From assembly GCA_024690865.1 (NCBI GenBank), contig JAILON010000096.1, positions 1 to 39,531 of the forward strand: DNA of 39,531 bases, read 5' to 3'. The notes under the pieces were generated by a model, which saw nothing but the letters and a program-made list of their open reading frames with translations, was not told the DNA's origin and did not search any database. How positions within the stretch are numbered: position 1 is the first letter of the stretch; every line of letters starts with the position of its first letter. Position numbers and translations under genes: made by a program. Source of the DNA: Treponema sp. (lineage in GTDB: Bacteria > Spirochaetota > Spirochaetia > Treponematales > Treponemataceae). Positions 1 through 7,463 of the stretch are shown piece by piece.

Positions 1-69
1 TTTCTTGACACCGATGTCGTCCGAGAGCTTCAATGCCTCGTCCTTGAAACTTTGATCGTAGCTTTTCAT
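1..69 (-). CDS. IS3-family transposase OrfA, N-terminal fragment cut by the window edge
   Basis: Reading leftwards from an ATG at 69, 23 codons are open to the window edge and give a peptide beginning MKSYDQSFKDEALKLS, followed by DDIGVKK. This is typical of the first helix of the helix-turn-helix domain of IS3/IS911-type OrfA proteins, which bind the insertion-sequence ends and are normally followed by OrfB through a programmed frameshift. An AAGGGG ribosome site sits about six bases before this ATG; another ATG at 75 lies too close to it. Only the first quarter of such a protein is visible, so whether the element is complete cannot be told. No terminal inverted repeat could be confirmed downstream. 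Confidence 0.6.
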   Translation of the reverse strand, partial: MKSYDQSFKDEALKLSDDIGVKK

Positions 70-206
70 TGCCATTCCCCTTGTTTTTTCGGCAATTTAG
101 GCACTGCACTTTTATTGTATCACTCCACAGCCTACGATGCAATATACAGCAAAAGAGCAGGGGCTTTTTGTAGCCATTTGACTACAAGAAGCTGTTTTGC
201 TGTCTT

Positions 207-310
207 AAAGCTCGTGCTTTAAGCTCATAAAGCTCGTACTTTAAGCTCATAAAGCTTGTGCTTTAACCTCTTAAAGCTCGTGCTTTGATGTTGTAAAGCC
301 CCTCTTTGAC
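207..310. repeat. 22-bp tandem repeat array, about 4.5 copies, each carrying a small dyad
   Basis: Units start at 207, 229, 251 and 273, with a decaying partial copy from 295. The consensus begins AAAGCTCGTGCTTTAAGC and ends with TCAT. Units 1 and 2 differ at one base; units 3 and 4 diverge more. Each unit contains the dyad AAAGC-TCGT-GCTTT, so the array could form serial hairpins or present repeated protein sites at about two helical turns. It lies in the roughly 310-bp gene-free stretch between the transposase start and the ATPase pseudogene. Confidence 0.85.
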
Positions 311-387
311 ATGCCGCGGAGGATTCCTTGAAACTTCACCCTGCTTGTGATGCCATAAAGAGGCAGCATGGAAATAGGAGGAAGGGC

Positions 388-545
388 ATGGAATTCTCTG
401 TCGGTGTGGGGAAGTCAGATTTTGCCGAAATCAGGTCGAAAAAAACTAATATGTTGACAAGACGGAGCTGATTTACGAACTTGTGGGGAAATCTGAGAAC
501 AATGTGACTCTGTTCACCCGCCCCCGCAACTCAACGTCCTTGTCA
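388..545 (+). pseudogene. Frameshifted N-terminal remnant of an AAA-ATPase-like/PD-(D/E)XK family gene
   Basis: An ATG at 388 with a strong GGAGG ribosome site about nine bases upstream opens a frame reading GVGKSDFAEIRSKK. Close to position 450 the frame must change to continue as YVDKTELIYELVGK and then TLFTRPRN. This order (G..F..IR, then YVDKT.LI..L, then F..RPR) is the N-terminus of the AAA-ATPase-like family, and the intact gene starting at 722 has the same motifs. After RPRN the expected FGKSL motif is lost through a deletion and a second frame change, and nothing further is recognisable. At least two lesions make it a pseudogene; it probably records an older copy of its neighbour. Confidence 0.75.
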
Positions 546-706
546 TGAAGGTTCCATGCGAGATACTCGTTTATGAAGGTCTGCTCGAATTTCTTTGCAT
601 GGCCTTCTGCCCGGCATCGCGGCTCCGCACAATATAATGCTATATCGCCGGAAAATCAAATACGGATAAGCATTATGTGCTGCCTATGGATTTTTTACCT
701 TGACAG

Positions 707-715
707 TGCTATAGT
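707..715 (+). promoter_or_regulatory. Extended -10 promoter element (TGC-TATAGT) placed for a leaderless transcript
   Basis: TGC at 707-709 directly precedes TATAGT at 710-715. A start site seven bases after the hexamer falls on the A of the ATG at 722, and there is no ribosome binding site before that ATG. The TTGACA at 700-705 is too close to act as its -35. The same GTGCTATAGTAT string occurs upstream of leuS. Confidence 0.45.
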
Positions 716-721
716 ATACGT

Positions 722-2314
722 ATGGAAAACTTGAAGATTCTGCCCCTGGGCATCCAGAATTTCAGCGTCCTTCGTGAAAAAGACTGCCTCTATGTGGACA
801 AGACCAGATTAATCCACCAGCTGACGCATACCAAGCGAGGCGTTTTCCTAAGCCGCCCCCGGCGCTTCGGCAAGAGCCTCCTGCTTTCCACGCTCAGGTA
901 TTATTTTCAGGGCCGCAGGGACTTGTTCCGGGGGCTTGCGATCGAGGAACTTGAAGGCAAGGAAAAGGAGCCCTGGACGGAATATCCGGTCATGTATTTT
1001 TCGCTCGCAAGCGGCGATTTCACGGAGGAAAAGGGCCTTTCCGCCAAGCTCCGGACGACGCTGAACGACTTTGAGGACTCCTACGGCCTGCCGCATGAGG
1101 AGCCGTCGCTTTCCATACGCTTCGCAAAGGCACTGGAGAACGCAGCAAAAAAAACGGGGAAAGGAGTCGTCGTCCTTATCGATGAATATGACAACCCGCT
1201 CCTCAAGAACATGACGGCAAACCCCGCTCAGGAGGAAGCGAACAGGACGCTGTACAAGGCGTTCTTCGCCGCGCTCAAGGACTGCGACGAGTTCCTTCAG
1301 TTCTACATGTTCACTGGGGTGACGAAGTTCAGCAAGGTCTCGATATTCAGCGACCTGAACCAGTTGACGGACATCTCCCTGGACGATGAGTATTCCGGCA
1401 TTTGCGGCATAAGCCAACAGGAGCTGGAGGACAGTTTCTCCCCTTATATTGATGTAATCGGGAAGAAGTTTGGCCTCTCCCATGAGGAATGCCTTGCCGA
1501 ACTGAAGCGGATGTACGACGGCTACCATTTCAGCGGGACGGGGGAAGGAATGTACAACCCATTCAGCATCCTGCACTGCTTTGACGAGAAGAAATTCAGT
1601 TATTATTGGTTCGAGAGCGGAACGCCGACCTTCCTGATCAACAAGCTCAAGGACTCCAAGATGGACATACGCCGCTTTACGGAGGGGGTCAAAGTTCCGG
1701 AGTCCGCCTTGAAGGACTACCGGCCCGAAAACCCTGACCCCATGCCGCTTTTCTACCAGTCGGGCTACCTGACCATAAAAAGCTGGAACAGCAGGCAGAA
1801 TTCATACAAGCTTGGCTTTCCCAATGCGGAGGTCAAGTTCGGCTTCCTTGAGTCGCTCGCCCCCGGCTACCTGAACATTGAGGACAAGCCCAGCCCATTC
1901 AGCATAGACCTGCTCGACGATGCGGTAGAAGCGGGCGACACGGACGGCATGCGCGACTGGTTCACGGCGCTTTTCGCCATGCTCCCCTATCCGTCTGGGG
2001 GTGATGCTGATGTCCAGATGGCCGTGACCGAACAGAACTTCCAGAACGTCATCTTCATGGCCCTGACGATGATGGGCAAATACGCCCGCACCGAGGTGCA
2101 TTCTGCGAAAGGCAGGGCGGACTGCATCCTTGAGGCGGAGGATTACGTGTACGTATTCGAGTTCAAGAGGGACGCGTCCGCCGCCGAGGCCCTCGCCCAG
2201 ATCGAGGAGAAAGGCTATTCCGCCCCCTATGCGGCGGACAGGCGCAAGCTGTTCAAAATCGGCGTGAACTTCTCAAGCAGCGAGCGGAACATCACGGAGT
2301 GGGAAGTATCGTAA
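722..2314 (+). CDS. AAA-ATPase-like protein with C-terminal PD-(D/E)XK nuclease-like domain
   Basis: This 530-residue protein fits the family that joins an AAA-ATPase-like domain to a C-terminal DUF1703/PD-(D/E)XK domain, common in many copies in gut anaerobes and of unknown role. The N-terminus has YVDKTRLIHQL, then an atypical Walker A within RPRRFGKSLLLSTL (around residues 45-60). A Walker B, VVVLIDEYDNPLL, lies around residues 150-160. Near the C-terminus GRADCI followed by FEFKRD gives the D...ExK arrangement of the nuclease fold. The length is normal and no lesion is visible. There is no Shine-Dalgarno sequence; a -10 element suggests a leaderless start. Its last 23 bases overlap the convergent zinc-ribbon gene. 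Mobile or defence-related behaviour is only inferred from copy-number habits of the family. Confidence 0.88.
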   Translation: MENLKILPLGIQNFSVLREKDCLYVDKTRLIHQLTHTKRGVFLSRPRRFGKSLLLSTLRYYFQGRRDLFRGLAIEELEGKEKEPWTEYPVMYFSLASGDFTEEKGLSAKLRTTLNDFEDSYGLPHEEPSLSIRFAKALENAAKKTGKGVVVLIDEYDNPLLKNMTANPAQEEANRTLYKAFFAALKDCDEFLQFYMFTGVTKFSKVSIFSDLNQLTDISLDDEYSGICGISQQELEDSFSPYIDVIGKKFGLSHEECLAELKRMYDGYHFSGTGEGMYNPFSILHCFDEKKFSYYWFESGTPTFLINKLKDSKMDIRRFTEGVKVPESALKDYRPENPDPMPLFYQSGYLTIKSWNSRQNSYKLGFPNAEVKFGFLESLAPGYLNIEDKPSPFSIDLLDDAVEAGDTDGMRDWFTALFAMLPYPSGGDADVQMAVTEQNFQNVIFMALTMMGKYARTEVHSAKGRADCILEAEDYVYVFEFKRDASAAEALAQIEEKGYSAPYAADRRKLFKIGVNFSSSERNITEWEVS

Positions 2315-2564
2315 ACGTTTTTTCAGCGTTGCCTCGAGAAATTGATTTTTTTCGATTTCTCCTAAGGCCCTCGATGCCACCCGGCAGTGTTTCCAGAAAG
2401 CGCATGATTTCCTCCTGAAAATCCTTGTCGTCGGGCCTTTCTGGCACTTTCTCTATTGCATCGGCGACAGCGGATAATATTGACGGGATGCCAATCCACC
2501 TCCCGCAGGTATAGCAGAACGCGGCTCCGGGAAACAAAGCCTTGCCACAATAACAGCAGTACAT
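2292..2564 (-). CDS. Small zinc-ribbon protein
   Basis: The 90-residue product begins MYCCYCGKALFPGAAFCYTCG, two CxxC pairs typical of a treble-clef/zinc-ribbon knuckle at residues 3-20. The rest is a short hydrophilic helical region ending in a basic tail and has no recognised domain. The gene starts six bases after the stop of the DUF6884-like gene on the same strand, so it is probably co-transcribed and translationally coupled; no good ribosome site is visible. Its 3' end overlaps the end of the ATPase gene coming the other way. Three genes in this minus-strand run start with such a ribbon. The function is unknown. Confidence 0.6.
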   Translation of the reverse strand: MYCCYCGKALFPGAAFCYTCGRWIGIPSILSAVADAIEKVPERPDDKDFQEEIMRFLETLPGGIEGLRRNRKKSISRGNAEKTFTILPTP

Positions 2565-2570
2565 CGTGCA

Positions 2571-3047
2571 TTAAAACTCATGATTTGAAAACCTGAGTTC
2601 TTTTCCGTCTTTATATACAATTGGGGTATCCAATAGTATGTTTTTGCACCCCTTAAATCTGAATGCCACGCAGTTACTCAAATAGGGGATTAGAGGCTCA
2701 TAATATGATTTACCACCGAAAATGTAGAATACGTCATTCTTTAGGTCCAGTTCTTTCTGTCTTAACTTAGAGACCACGATTCTCGCCCATCTTTCTTTAT
2801 AGGCTTTACCTTGCTTGGCGAGATCGACTTCGTAGTACTTGATAAGGGCATCTTTATCAAGAAGGTTGTAATCTTCTTTGCTGGAGAGTATGAACCAGTC
2901 ATCGCACCGGTACATTCTCAAGCCATCAGACTTTGCCCTTTTGAATGTTCGCCCCTGATATATGTCCTGTGCCTTGAACAAACGCTCTGGTGCTTCCATG
3001 CCCAGTTTTGTTTTGCTGCAAGCAATTAATCCTATCTTTCTTCCCAT
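2571..3047 (-). CDS. DUF6884-like protein
   Basis: The protein starts GRKIGLIACSKTKLG, and the IALIACSKTK-type opening followed by ELF.A..IYQGRTFKRA and a W.ILSSKEDYNLLD stretch is typical of DUF6884-like proteins. These are small and cytoplasmic, often found near mobile or phage genes; no biochemical role is established that I can name. I place the start at 3047 (158 residues) rather than the longer open frame at 3077, because GGAGG lies five bases before this ATG and the conserved core begins right after it. Composition is AT-richer than the flanks, suggesting acquisition by transfer. Confidence 0.7.
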   Translation of the reverse strand: MGRKIGLIACSKTKLGMEAPERLFKAQDIYQGRTFKRAKSDGLRMYRCDDWFILSSKEDYNLLDKDALIKYYEVDLAKQGKAYKERWARIVVSKLRQKELDLKNDVFYIFGGKSYYEPLIPYLSNCVAFRFKGCKNILLDTPIVYKDGKELRFSNHEF

Positions 3048-3065
3048 ATAGTCCTCCGAATCGTA

Positions 3066-3094
3066 ATTCAACCTCAAAAAACTTTCTTTGTCAA
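3066..3094 (-). promoter_or_regulatory. Possible promoter for the DUF6884-like gene
   Basis: Read leftwards: TTGACA at 3094-3089, a 17-base spacer, then TTGAAT at 3071-3066, about 20 bases before the ATG at 3047. The -35 is perfect; the -10 matches only four of six consensus bases. The rest of the 150-bp gap up to 3198 shows nothing clear. Confidence 0.35.
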
Positions 3095-3198
3095 ATTATC
3101 CATCTTCATTATACTGTTCTGTATATCATTTGTCCATGTTGTGCATATGCGGCCGCTTCAATCTACAGGCTACCGGCACTTCTTTTTGTTCCGCTCCT

Positions 3199-4563
3199 TT
3201 ATTTTGGGTATGCAACACATGGGGCAAAGAATTTGTCATCTGTATGACTGTAATTGCGGGTCCCCGACAGCATCAAGAACATCGCATCAATATAATTCAG
3301 GTAGAAATCATCATCAATAGAACTATAATGCAAGCCTATGGGGATTATACTGCCTACTCTGCTACCAATACCAAATCCTTCACGGTTCTCACGTTCACGA
3401 TACTCATTTGCTGACTCATCTCCTTTCAGAAATTTTCCGTCCTTGTCGTACCAAACCGTATAACCCTCAGGTCTATCGTCATGATTCACGTAAATCGAAA
3501 AGGCATAACAGTCTTTTTCACCAAGATTCCGGGTACTCGCATCAGGATCCCCGCTGACAGAATTGCCCATCTTGTCGCAGAAGAATATAGCTATCTTGCC
3601 TTTTCCTTCTTTTTCTTTGGTCAGCGACTGCCAGCCGGCCTTGCAGTTGACGGGCCTCATGTTTGCATCATACAGGTACACCCCGTCATCCTTAAGATCG
3701 CAAACAGACCAACCTGAGAACCTGTTGTTTGTTGACCAAACGACACGCTTTCCATTTGCCCCATAATATGATATCCTGTTTTTTTCTACCACTCGTTCCG
3801 CCCATCCTTCGGAACCGTTCGTCAGATTCCCATCGGGGCCATAGTATGAGATGCCGCCATTGCCATCTTTGACCCTACGTGCCCATCCTTCTCCGCATAC
3901 CACAGGCTTGCCGTCAGACCCGAAAAGGCTTATGTCGCTACTATAGCCGCTTATTTTCGCGATGCCATACGGATTTTCTTTCAAGTTTCCGTAAGCATCA
4001 TGGCGAGACCAATTCCATCCGGCTATATCTTCATGTACAACATATAGTTCATAATCCTTTCCCATGCCGTAGCAGTAGGTCTTTGATACATTCCCTTCAC
4101 TGTTGTATTCCCAAGTGTATTTGTGCCAGCCGTAATCATCGGTACACGACTTGCCTGCCGCATTGTAGTAGCGTCTTTCTATTTCTTGGGAAGTTTTCTT
4201 GTATCTTTTTGAGGCATAATACCCACCGTTGCGCAGTTCGGTTTTATCAAAGCTATAGGGATATACATAGCCGACAATCATCACCACTGCAAATATGACA
4301 GCAATGGCCCAGAAGGTTATTGCTATTCTCTTTGCACATATAACTGCAAAAGATTGGGCTTCACGTTTAGAACTTTTTCTTCCTTGATTTATCTTCGGAG
4401 AAGACAGACTATCGACGTTGCTCAAAGAAGATTTCTCCATTTGTGATTCTTTGTTCTGTTCATAGTTTTCATATTTTGTCTCATTGGAAGAAACTCTTTC
4501 TCCACATTCTGGGCAGAATATTGCCTCGTCATCTATTTCCTTTCCGCATTTTTCACAGATCAT
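3199..4563 (-). CDS. Zinc-ribbon, single-pass membrane protein with YYG-x-DG repeats outside
   Basis: The 454-residue product begins MICEKCGKEIDDEAIFCPECG, a zinc ribbon at residues 3-21. A Ser/Lys-rich linker follows, then one membrane segment at about residues 80-104 (ITFWAIAVIFAVVMIVGYVY). The larger C-terminal part carries imperfect repeats such as ISYYGPDGNL with GSEGWAERV, and ISYYGANGK, plus many Trp/Tyr-Gly motifs. These recall WG or YD-type beta repeats, but I do not recognise a named family. Topology is inferred: ribbon inside, repeats outside. It starts four bases after the upstream 85-residue gene ends, so the two are likely coupled. The gene is AT-richer than the window average. 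A sensor or surface role is a guess. Confidence 0.7.
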   Translation of the reverse strand: MICEKCGKEIDDEAIFCPECGERVSSNETKYENYEQNKESQMEKSSLSNVDSLSSPKINQGRKSSKREAQSFAVICAKRIAITFWAIAVIFAVVMIVGYVYPYSFDKTELRNGGYYASKRYKKTSQEIERRYYNAAGKSCTDDYGWHKYTWEYNSEGNVSKTYCYGMGKDYELYVVHEDIAGWNWSRHDAYGNLKENPYGIAKISGYSSDISLFGSDGKPVVCGEGWARRVKDGNGGISYYGPDGNLTNGSEGWAERVVEKNRISYYGANGKRVVWSTNNRFSGWSVCDLKDDGVYLYDANMRPVNCKAGWQSLTKEKEGKGKIAIFFCDKMGNSVSGDPDASTRNLGEKDCYAFSIYVNHDDRPEGYTVWYDKDGKFLKGDESANEYRERENREGFGIGSRVGSIIPIGLHYSSIDDDFYLNYIDAMFLMLSGTRNYSHTDDKFFAPCVAYPK

Positions 4564-4567
4564 AATT

Positions 4568-4825
4568 CTATTTACCTTTCCTTCTCATCTCGATTATCTT
4601 TCTCACTGTACAGTGGGTATTCTCGTTTTTTTCTGTTTTAATTCCTTGAGTGTTCAAAAAATCCCTTGCAATAGGTAACATCATCCTTTCTGGATTTTCC
4701 TCTGTGCCTTTATAAACTATATCATAATATGGGCGCTTTGCGTTTTCTCCAGGAAGATACTTCCTCGCTTCATATTGTTTTCCGTGCAATTCAAACTCCA
4801 CAGACTCAATCACCTTTTTTGTCAT
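4568..4825 (-). CDS. Hypothetical protein, 85 residues
   Basis: I do not recognise this protein. It is short, basic and soluble: an N-terminal part with likely beta character (ESVEFELHGKQYEARKYLPG), then a helical part with ERMMLPIARDFLNTQG. No signal peptide, membrane segment or metal motif is visible. It looks real because GGAGG sits five bases before the ATG, the frame is followed four bases later by the next gene, and composition matches that AT-rich neighbour. It is probably part of the zinc-ribbon gene run. Confidence 0.6.
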   Translation of the reverse strand: MTKKVIESVEFELHGKQYEARKYLPGENAKRPYYDIVYKGTEENPERMMLPIARDFLNTQGIKTEKNENTHCTVRKIIEMRRKGK

Positions 4826-4869
4826 CCTGACCTCCTCTTGCAGGGCAACTGTTCAGTTAAAATCTATTT

Positions 4870-5160
4870 TCATATTCCGAGAAGCTTAGCTTTCGCTTTC
4901 TTGTACTCGTCAGCGTCTATGAGTTCCTTTATGAAAAGCTCGTGCAGTTTTGAAAGCTTTTCTTCCAAGACATCCATATCGGGCATAGACGCTTTTATCG
5001 ATGAAGAGTTGCCTGTGCCTATGGAAGCGTCACATTCTTCACCCGATATCGCAGGACAGTCCTCTCTGGAGTCCAAGACAGGTCGAACTACAGGAGTTCC
5101 GCATTTCAGGCAGAATTTGTAGTCATCTTTGAGTTCCGTACCACAATTTGAGCAGGTCAT
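4870..5160 (-). CDS. Zinc-ribbon protein with C-terminal SHOCT-like helix pair
   Basis: The 96-residue product begins MTCSNCGTELKDDYKFCLKCG, a zinc ribbon at residues 3-20. After a polar, Ser-rich linker it ends in LEEKLSKLHELFIKELIDAD followed by EYKKAKAKLLGI. That is the pattern of the SHOCT (short C-terminal) domain, a small oligomerisation module found at the ends of many unrelated proteins. An AGGAG lies about 13 bases before the ATG, rather far. It sits 35 bases after the secreted-protein gene on the same strand and 44 bases before the 85-residue gene, so shared transcription is plausible. Function unknown. Confidence 0.7.
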   Translation of the reverse strand: MTCSNCGTELKDDYKFCLKCGTPVVRPVLDSREDCPAISGEECDASIGTGNSSSIKASMPDMDVLEEKLSKLHELFIKELIDADEYKKAKAKLLGI

Positions 5161-5195
5161 ATCTTATTGCTTTCTCCTATTGACTCTGCGAGCCA

Positions 5196-6152
5196 TCAAT
5201 TGCTTTCCTTCCAGGCATAATCTATCTTGCGGAACTCAAACTCCTGCCAGTTGTTCTTTTGGACAACGCTTATCAGCTGGCGTTTATTTCCTCCTATATC
5301 CCTTACAACCGCAACGCCCGCGAACTCCTTCTCATCCATCAGCCTGCCGAGCTCCTTCATCTGCTTCAGAGTGTAAGTCCTGATCATGTAACCGGGTCTG
5401 CTGATATTTTCTCCGGAGGCTGCTTTCCCGACCTCTTTCGGGGTCAGCGTATAAGCCATTTCCCACTTACCGGAACCCGGCATCGTTACCAAGCCGCCCG
5501 TCGCAAACGCCATAACCAGGCCCACGGTTGCTGTGGCCGTAGACTGCGAGGAGCCAAGGCTGTAATCATAATACTGCTTGTACTCTTCGTTGTTGATAAA
5601 GGTGACCAAATCACTGACCGTCCCGTCCGGCAATGTCGCCCCCTTTATGACGTTGCCGCCAAGCTCGTCCTGGGCCCTTTCTACCATGTAGAATTTCTCA
5701 TAAGTCAGCGCCGTATACTTCTTGTCCGCAGTGACATAAATCACCCGCATCCTGTCATCCTCGAAGGTAAAGGAAGACCCGATGACGGCTTTCTTTTTCT
5801 TCATCATATCCAGCAAATCCGTTTCCTTTGCCGAATACTGCTTGAGGAAGTAATCCTCAGTTTCCACCGGCTGCTTGCTCTCTTTCCATGCGGCAGACTC
5901 CTCTTTTGTCAGCCTGCGGAGGTGTTTCGTATAGTCCGAATACGGCGAGTCGCCTCCGATGCGGGCTTCCCTGTCCTCGTTGAATTTTTCCTTGTTCTTG
6001 AACAGGTTCAGGTCCGTCACCGTGCCGTCCGGCAGGGCAAAGCCTTTCAGCTCAAGATCGGCTTTCGGCGTACCCTTGGCCATAAGGCAGGATGGCGCGA
6101 GCGCAAAGGCAAGGGCAAGGAGCGCGAGGCGTGGCAGCGATCTTCTTTTCAT
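5196..6152 (-). CDS. Secreted protein of unknown function
   Basis: I place the start at 6152, not at the longer open frame from 6299. GGAGG lies seven bases before this ATG, and the protein then begins MKRRSLPRLALLALAFALA, a textbook signal peptide. Cleavage could follow LMA, or the nearby Cys in APSC could be lipidated by a loose spirochaetal lipobox; I cannot decide. The mature 290 or so residues contain two related segments, LKGFALPDGTVTDLNLFKN and IKGATLPDGTVSDLVTFIN, so the protein is probably an internal duplication of an 'LPDGTV-DL' unit. No catalytic motif is recognised. It lies at the head of the minus-strand run with the zinc-ribbon genes. Confidence 0.75.
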   Translation of the reverse strand: MKRRSLPRLALLALAFALAPSCLMAKGTPKADLELKGFALPDGTVTDLNLFKNKEKFNEDREARIGGDSPYSDYTKHLRRLTKEESAAWKESKQPVETEDYFLKQYSAKETDLLDMMKKKKAVIGSSFTFEDDRMRVIYVTADKKYTALTYEKFYMVERAQDELGGNVIKGATLPDGTVSDLVTFINNEEYKQYYDYSLGSSQSTATATVGLVMAFATGGLVTMPGSGKWEMAYTLTPKEVGKAASGENISRPGYMIRTYTLKQMKELGRLMDEKEFAGVAVVRDIGGNKRQLISVVQKNNWQEFEFRKIDYAWKESN

Positions 6153-6220
6153 ATCAAAACCTCCATGAATTCCCCCGCAGTCCGCAGGGGTTCTTGTTAT
6201 AAATACAACAGACAGCGGAT

Positions 6221-6249
6221 ATAGTAACAAAAATGACTCGGAAACGCAA
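6221..6249 (-). promoter_or_regulatory. Possible promoter for the secreted-protein gene
   Basis: Read leftwards: TTGCGT at 6249-6244, a 17-base spacer, TACTAT at 6226-6221, giving a leader of about 60 bases to the ATG at 6152. Within that leader CCCCTGC and GCGGGGG can pair just upstream of the ribosome site. Both hexamers are imperfect. Confidence 0.35.
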
Positions 6250-6321
6250 GTTTTCTCTCCATTTTGTGACCCCTCGTTGTCATGGTCAAAGAATAGCATA
6301 CGTGGGCACCCCCGTGGTAAA

Positions 6322-6357
6322 CTGCCAGTTGACTTTTTAACGGCAGGAACTTTACAT
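6322..6357 (+). promoter_or_regulatory. Promoter overlapped by a dyad, upstream of the XRE regulator
   Basis: TTGACT at 6329-6334, a 17-base spacer and TTACAT at 6352-6357 form a plausible promoter with a leader of about 60 bases. A dyad, CTGCC-a-GTT (6322-6330) with AACGGCAG (6339-6346), straddles the -35 and would suit an autoregulatory operator for the HTH protein encoded next. A second small palindrome, GCAATTGC, is at 6376-6383. Confidence 0.4.
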
Positions 6358-6422
6358 ATCTCTGGATAATGACAGGCAATTGCGAGTTATGAAAACGAAT
6401 AGCCTTGCGTAAAGTTATATTC

Positions 6423-6740
6423 ATGACAGAAGATGAATTGCAGACGCGGGTACTGACGAACCTGAGGGCGTACCGCAAGAAGATGGGGCTCACCCAAGAA
6501 AAGCTTGCGGACAAGGCGGGGCTCTCCCGGCAGATGATGAACGACATAGAGGGCCGCAGAAGGTGGCTGACCAAGGGGACGCTCGTCAAGCTGGTAAATG
6601 CGCTAGAAATTGACGTGCATGAGCTTTTTGTCCCCGCATCGGGGGAAAGCCCGCAGGCGAAGGAAACCTACGAGCTCATAAAGGAAAAGGCCGTGGCCGA
6701 GATAAAGGAAGCCGTGGACCGGGTCCTCGCAGGCATCTGA
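6423..6740 (+). CDS. XRE-family helix-turn-helix regulator
   Basis: The 105-residue protein carries an HTH of the Cro/C1 type at about residues 10-60: LRAYRKKMGLTQEKLADKAG, then LSRQMMNDIEGRR, then LVKLVNALEIDVHELF. A C-terminal helix (about residues 75-103) may be the dimerisation or partner region. I use the ATG at 6423; a TTG six codons earlier is also open, and neither has a clear ribosome site. The gene is preceded by its own promoter with a dyad and is convergent with the MgtC-family gene, seven bases apart. The target genes are unknown; autoregulation is inferred from the dyad. Confidence 0.85.
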   Translation: MTEDELQTRVLTNLRAYRKKMGLTQEKLADKAGLSRQMMNDIEGRRRWLTKGTLVKLVNALEIDVHELFVPASGESPQAKETYELIKEKAVAEIKEAVDRVLAGI

Positions 6741-6747
6741 CACCGCC

Positions 6748-7455
6748 CTAATCCTTCAGCGTGAATTCCTCCAGATTGCCCAGATCGGAAAGCTCCCCTA
6801 TCACCTGGTCGTAGTCATCCAGGTCAGGGGACTTGACGGAGTACAGGAGGATGACCTTCCTGTCCGCCATTATGCGCTTGATGTTCAGGTCCGTCACCTT
6901 GAAACCGTAGCTCTCTATGACTTTCTTGATTGCACCGAGGTCTATCCCTCTCTCCCCGTCGGCAAACACCAGACGCAAGGTCTTGTTGCGCCCTGCCAGG
7001 AAAAAGCGGCTCTCTATCTTCTCCAGTACTAAAAGAAGGAAGATGGCGACCGCAAGGACTATAAGGGACTGCTCGTAAAGTCCCGCCCCGATCGCAAGGC
7101 CTATCGCGGCGGCTGTCCAGACGACCGCGGCCGACGTAAGACCGCGTATATTCAGTCCCTGGTGGACTATGGCGCCCCCGCCCAGAAAGCCTATGCCGCT
7201 CACGACCCCGGCTATGATGCGGGTCGGGTCCCCTCCGTAAAAGCCCTTGCCCGTCTGTATCTCGGTCAGCGAGTAGGACAGGATTGACAGCAAGGTCGAG
7301 GAGACGCTTATGAGCACGAGGGTCCTCATGCCGACAACCTGATAGCGGTGCTTGCGCTCCAGGCCCAGTATTGCGCCGGATATGGAGCTGGCCAGTATCT
7401 TGATCAGCGAGTCAATGTAAAAATCCAGCGAAATTCCGAACAGTTCCACAGGCAT
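6748..7455 (-). CDS. MgtC/SapB-family membrane protein
   Basis: The 235-residue protein has the conserved MgtC core: LASSISGAILGLERK near residues 22-36, VGMRTLVLISVSSTLL, then GVVSGIGFLGGGAIV and IRGLTSAAVVWTAAAIG (about residues 84-120). About five membrane segments precede a soluble ACT-like C-terminal domain at about residues 158-235. MgtC proteins are linked to growth at low magnesium and, in pathogens, to survival in phagocytes and control of the F-type ATPase; the transported substrate is unsettled. A GGGGAAG ribosome site supports the start. It follows the 266-residue unknown gene by eight bases, so they are probably one operon. Confidence 0.9.
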   Translation of the reverse strand: MPVELFGISLDFYIDSLIKILASSISGAILGLERKHRYQVVGMRTLVLISVSSTLLSILSYSLTEIQTGKGFYGGDPTRIIAGVVSGIGFLGGGAIVHQGLNIRGLTSAAVVWTAAAIGLAIGAGLYEQSLIVLAVAIFLLLVLEKIESRFFLAGRNKTLRLVFADGERGIDLGAIKKVIESYGFKVTDLNIKRIMADRKVILLYSVKSPDLDDYDQVIGELSDLGNLEEFTLKD

Positions 7456-7463
7456 GACTTCCC

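Noticed and set aside
700-705. TTGACA as a -35 for the gene at 722.
   Set aside because: Only four bases separate it from TATAGT; no -10 lies at 16-18 bases.
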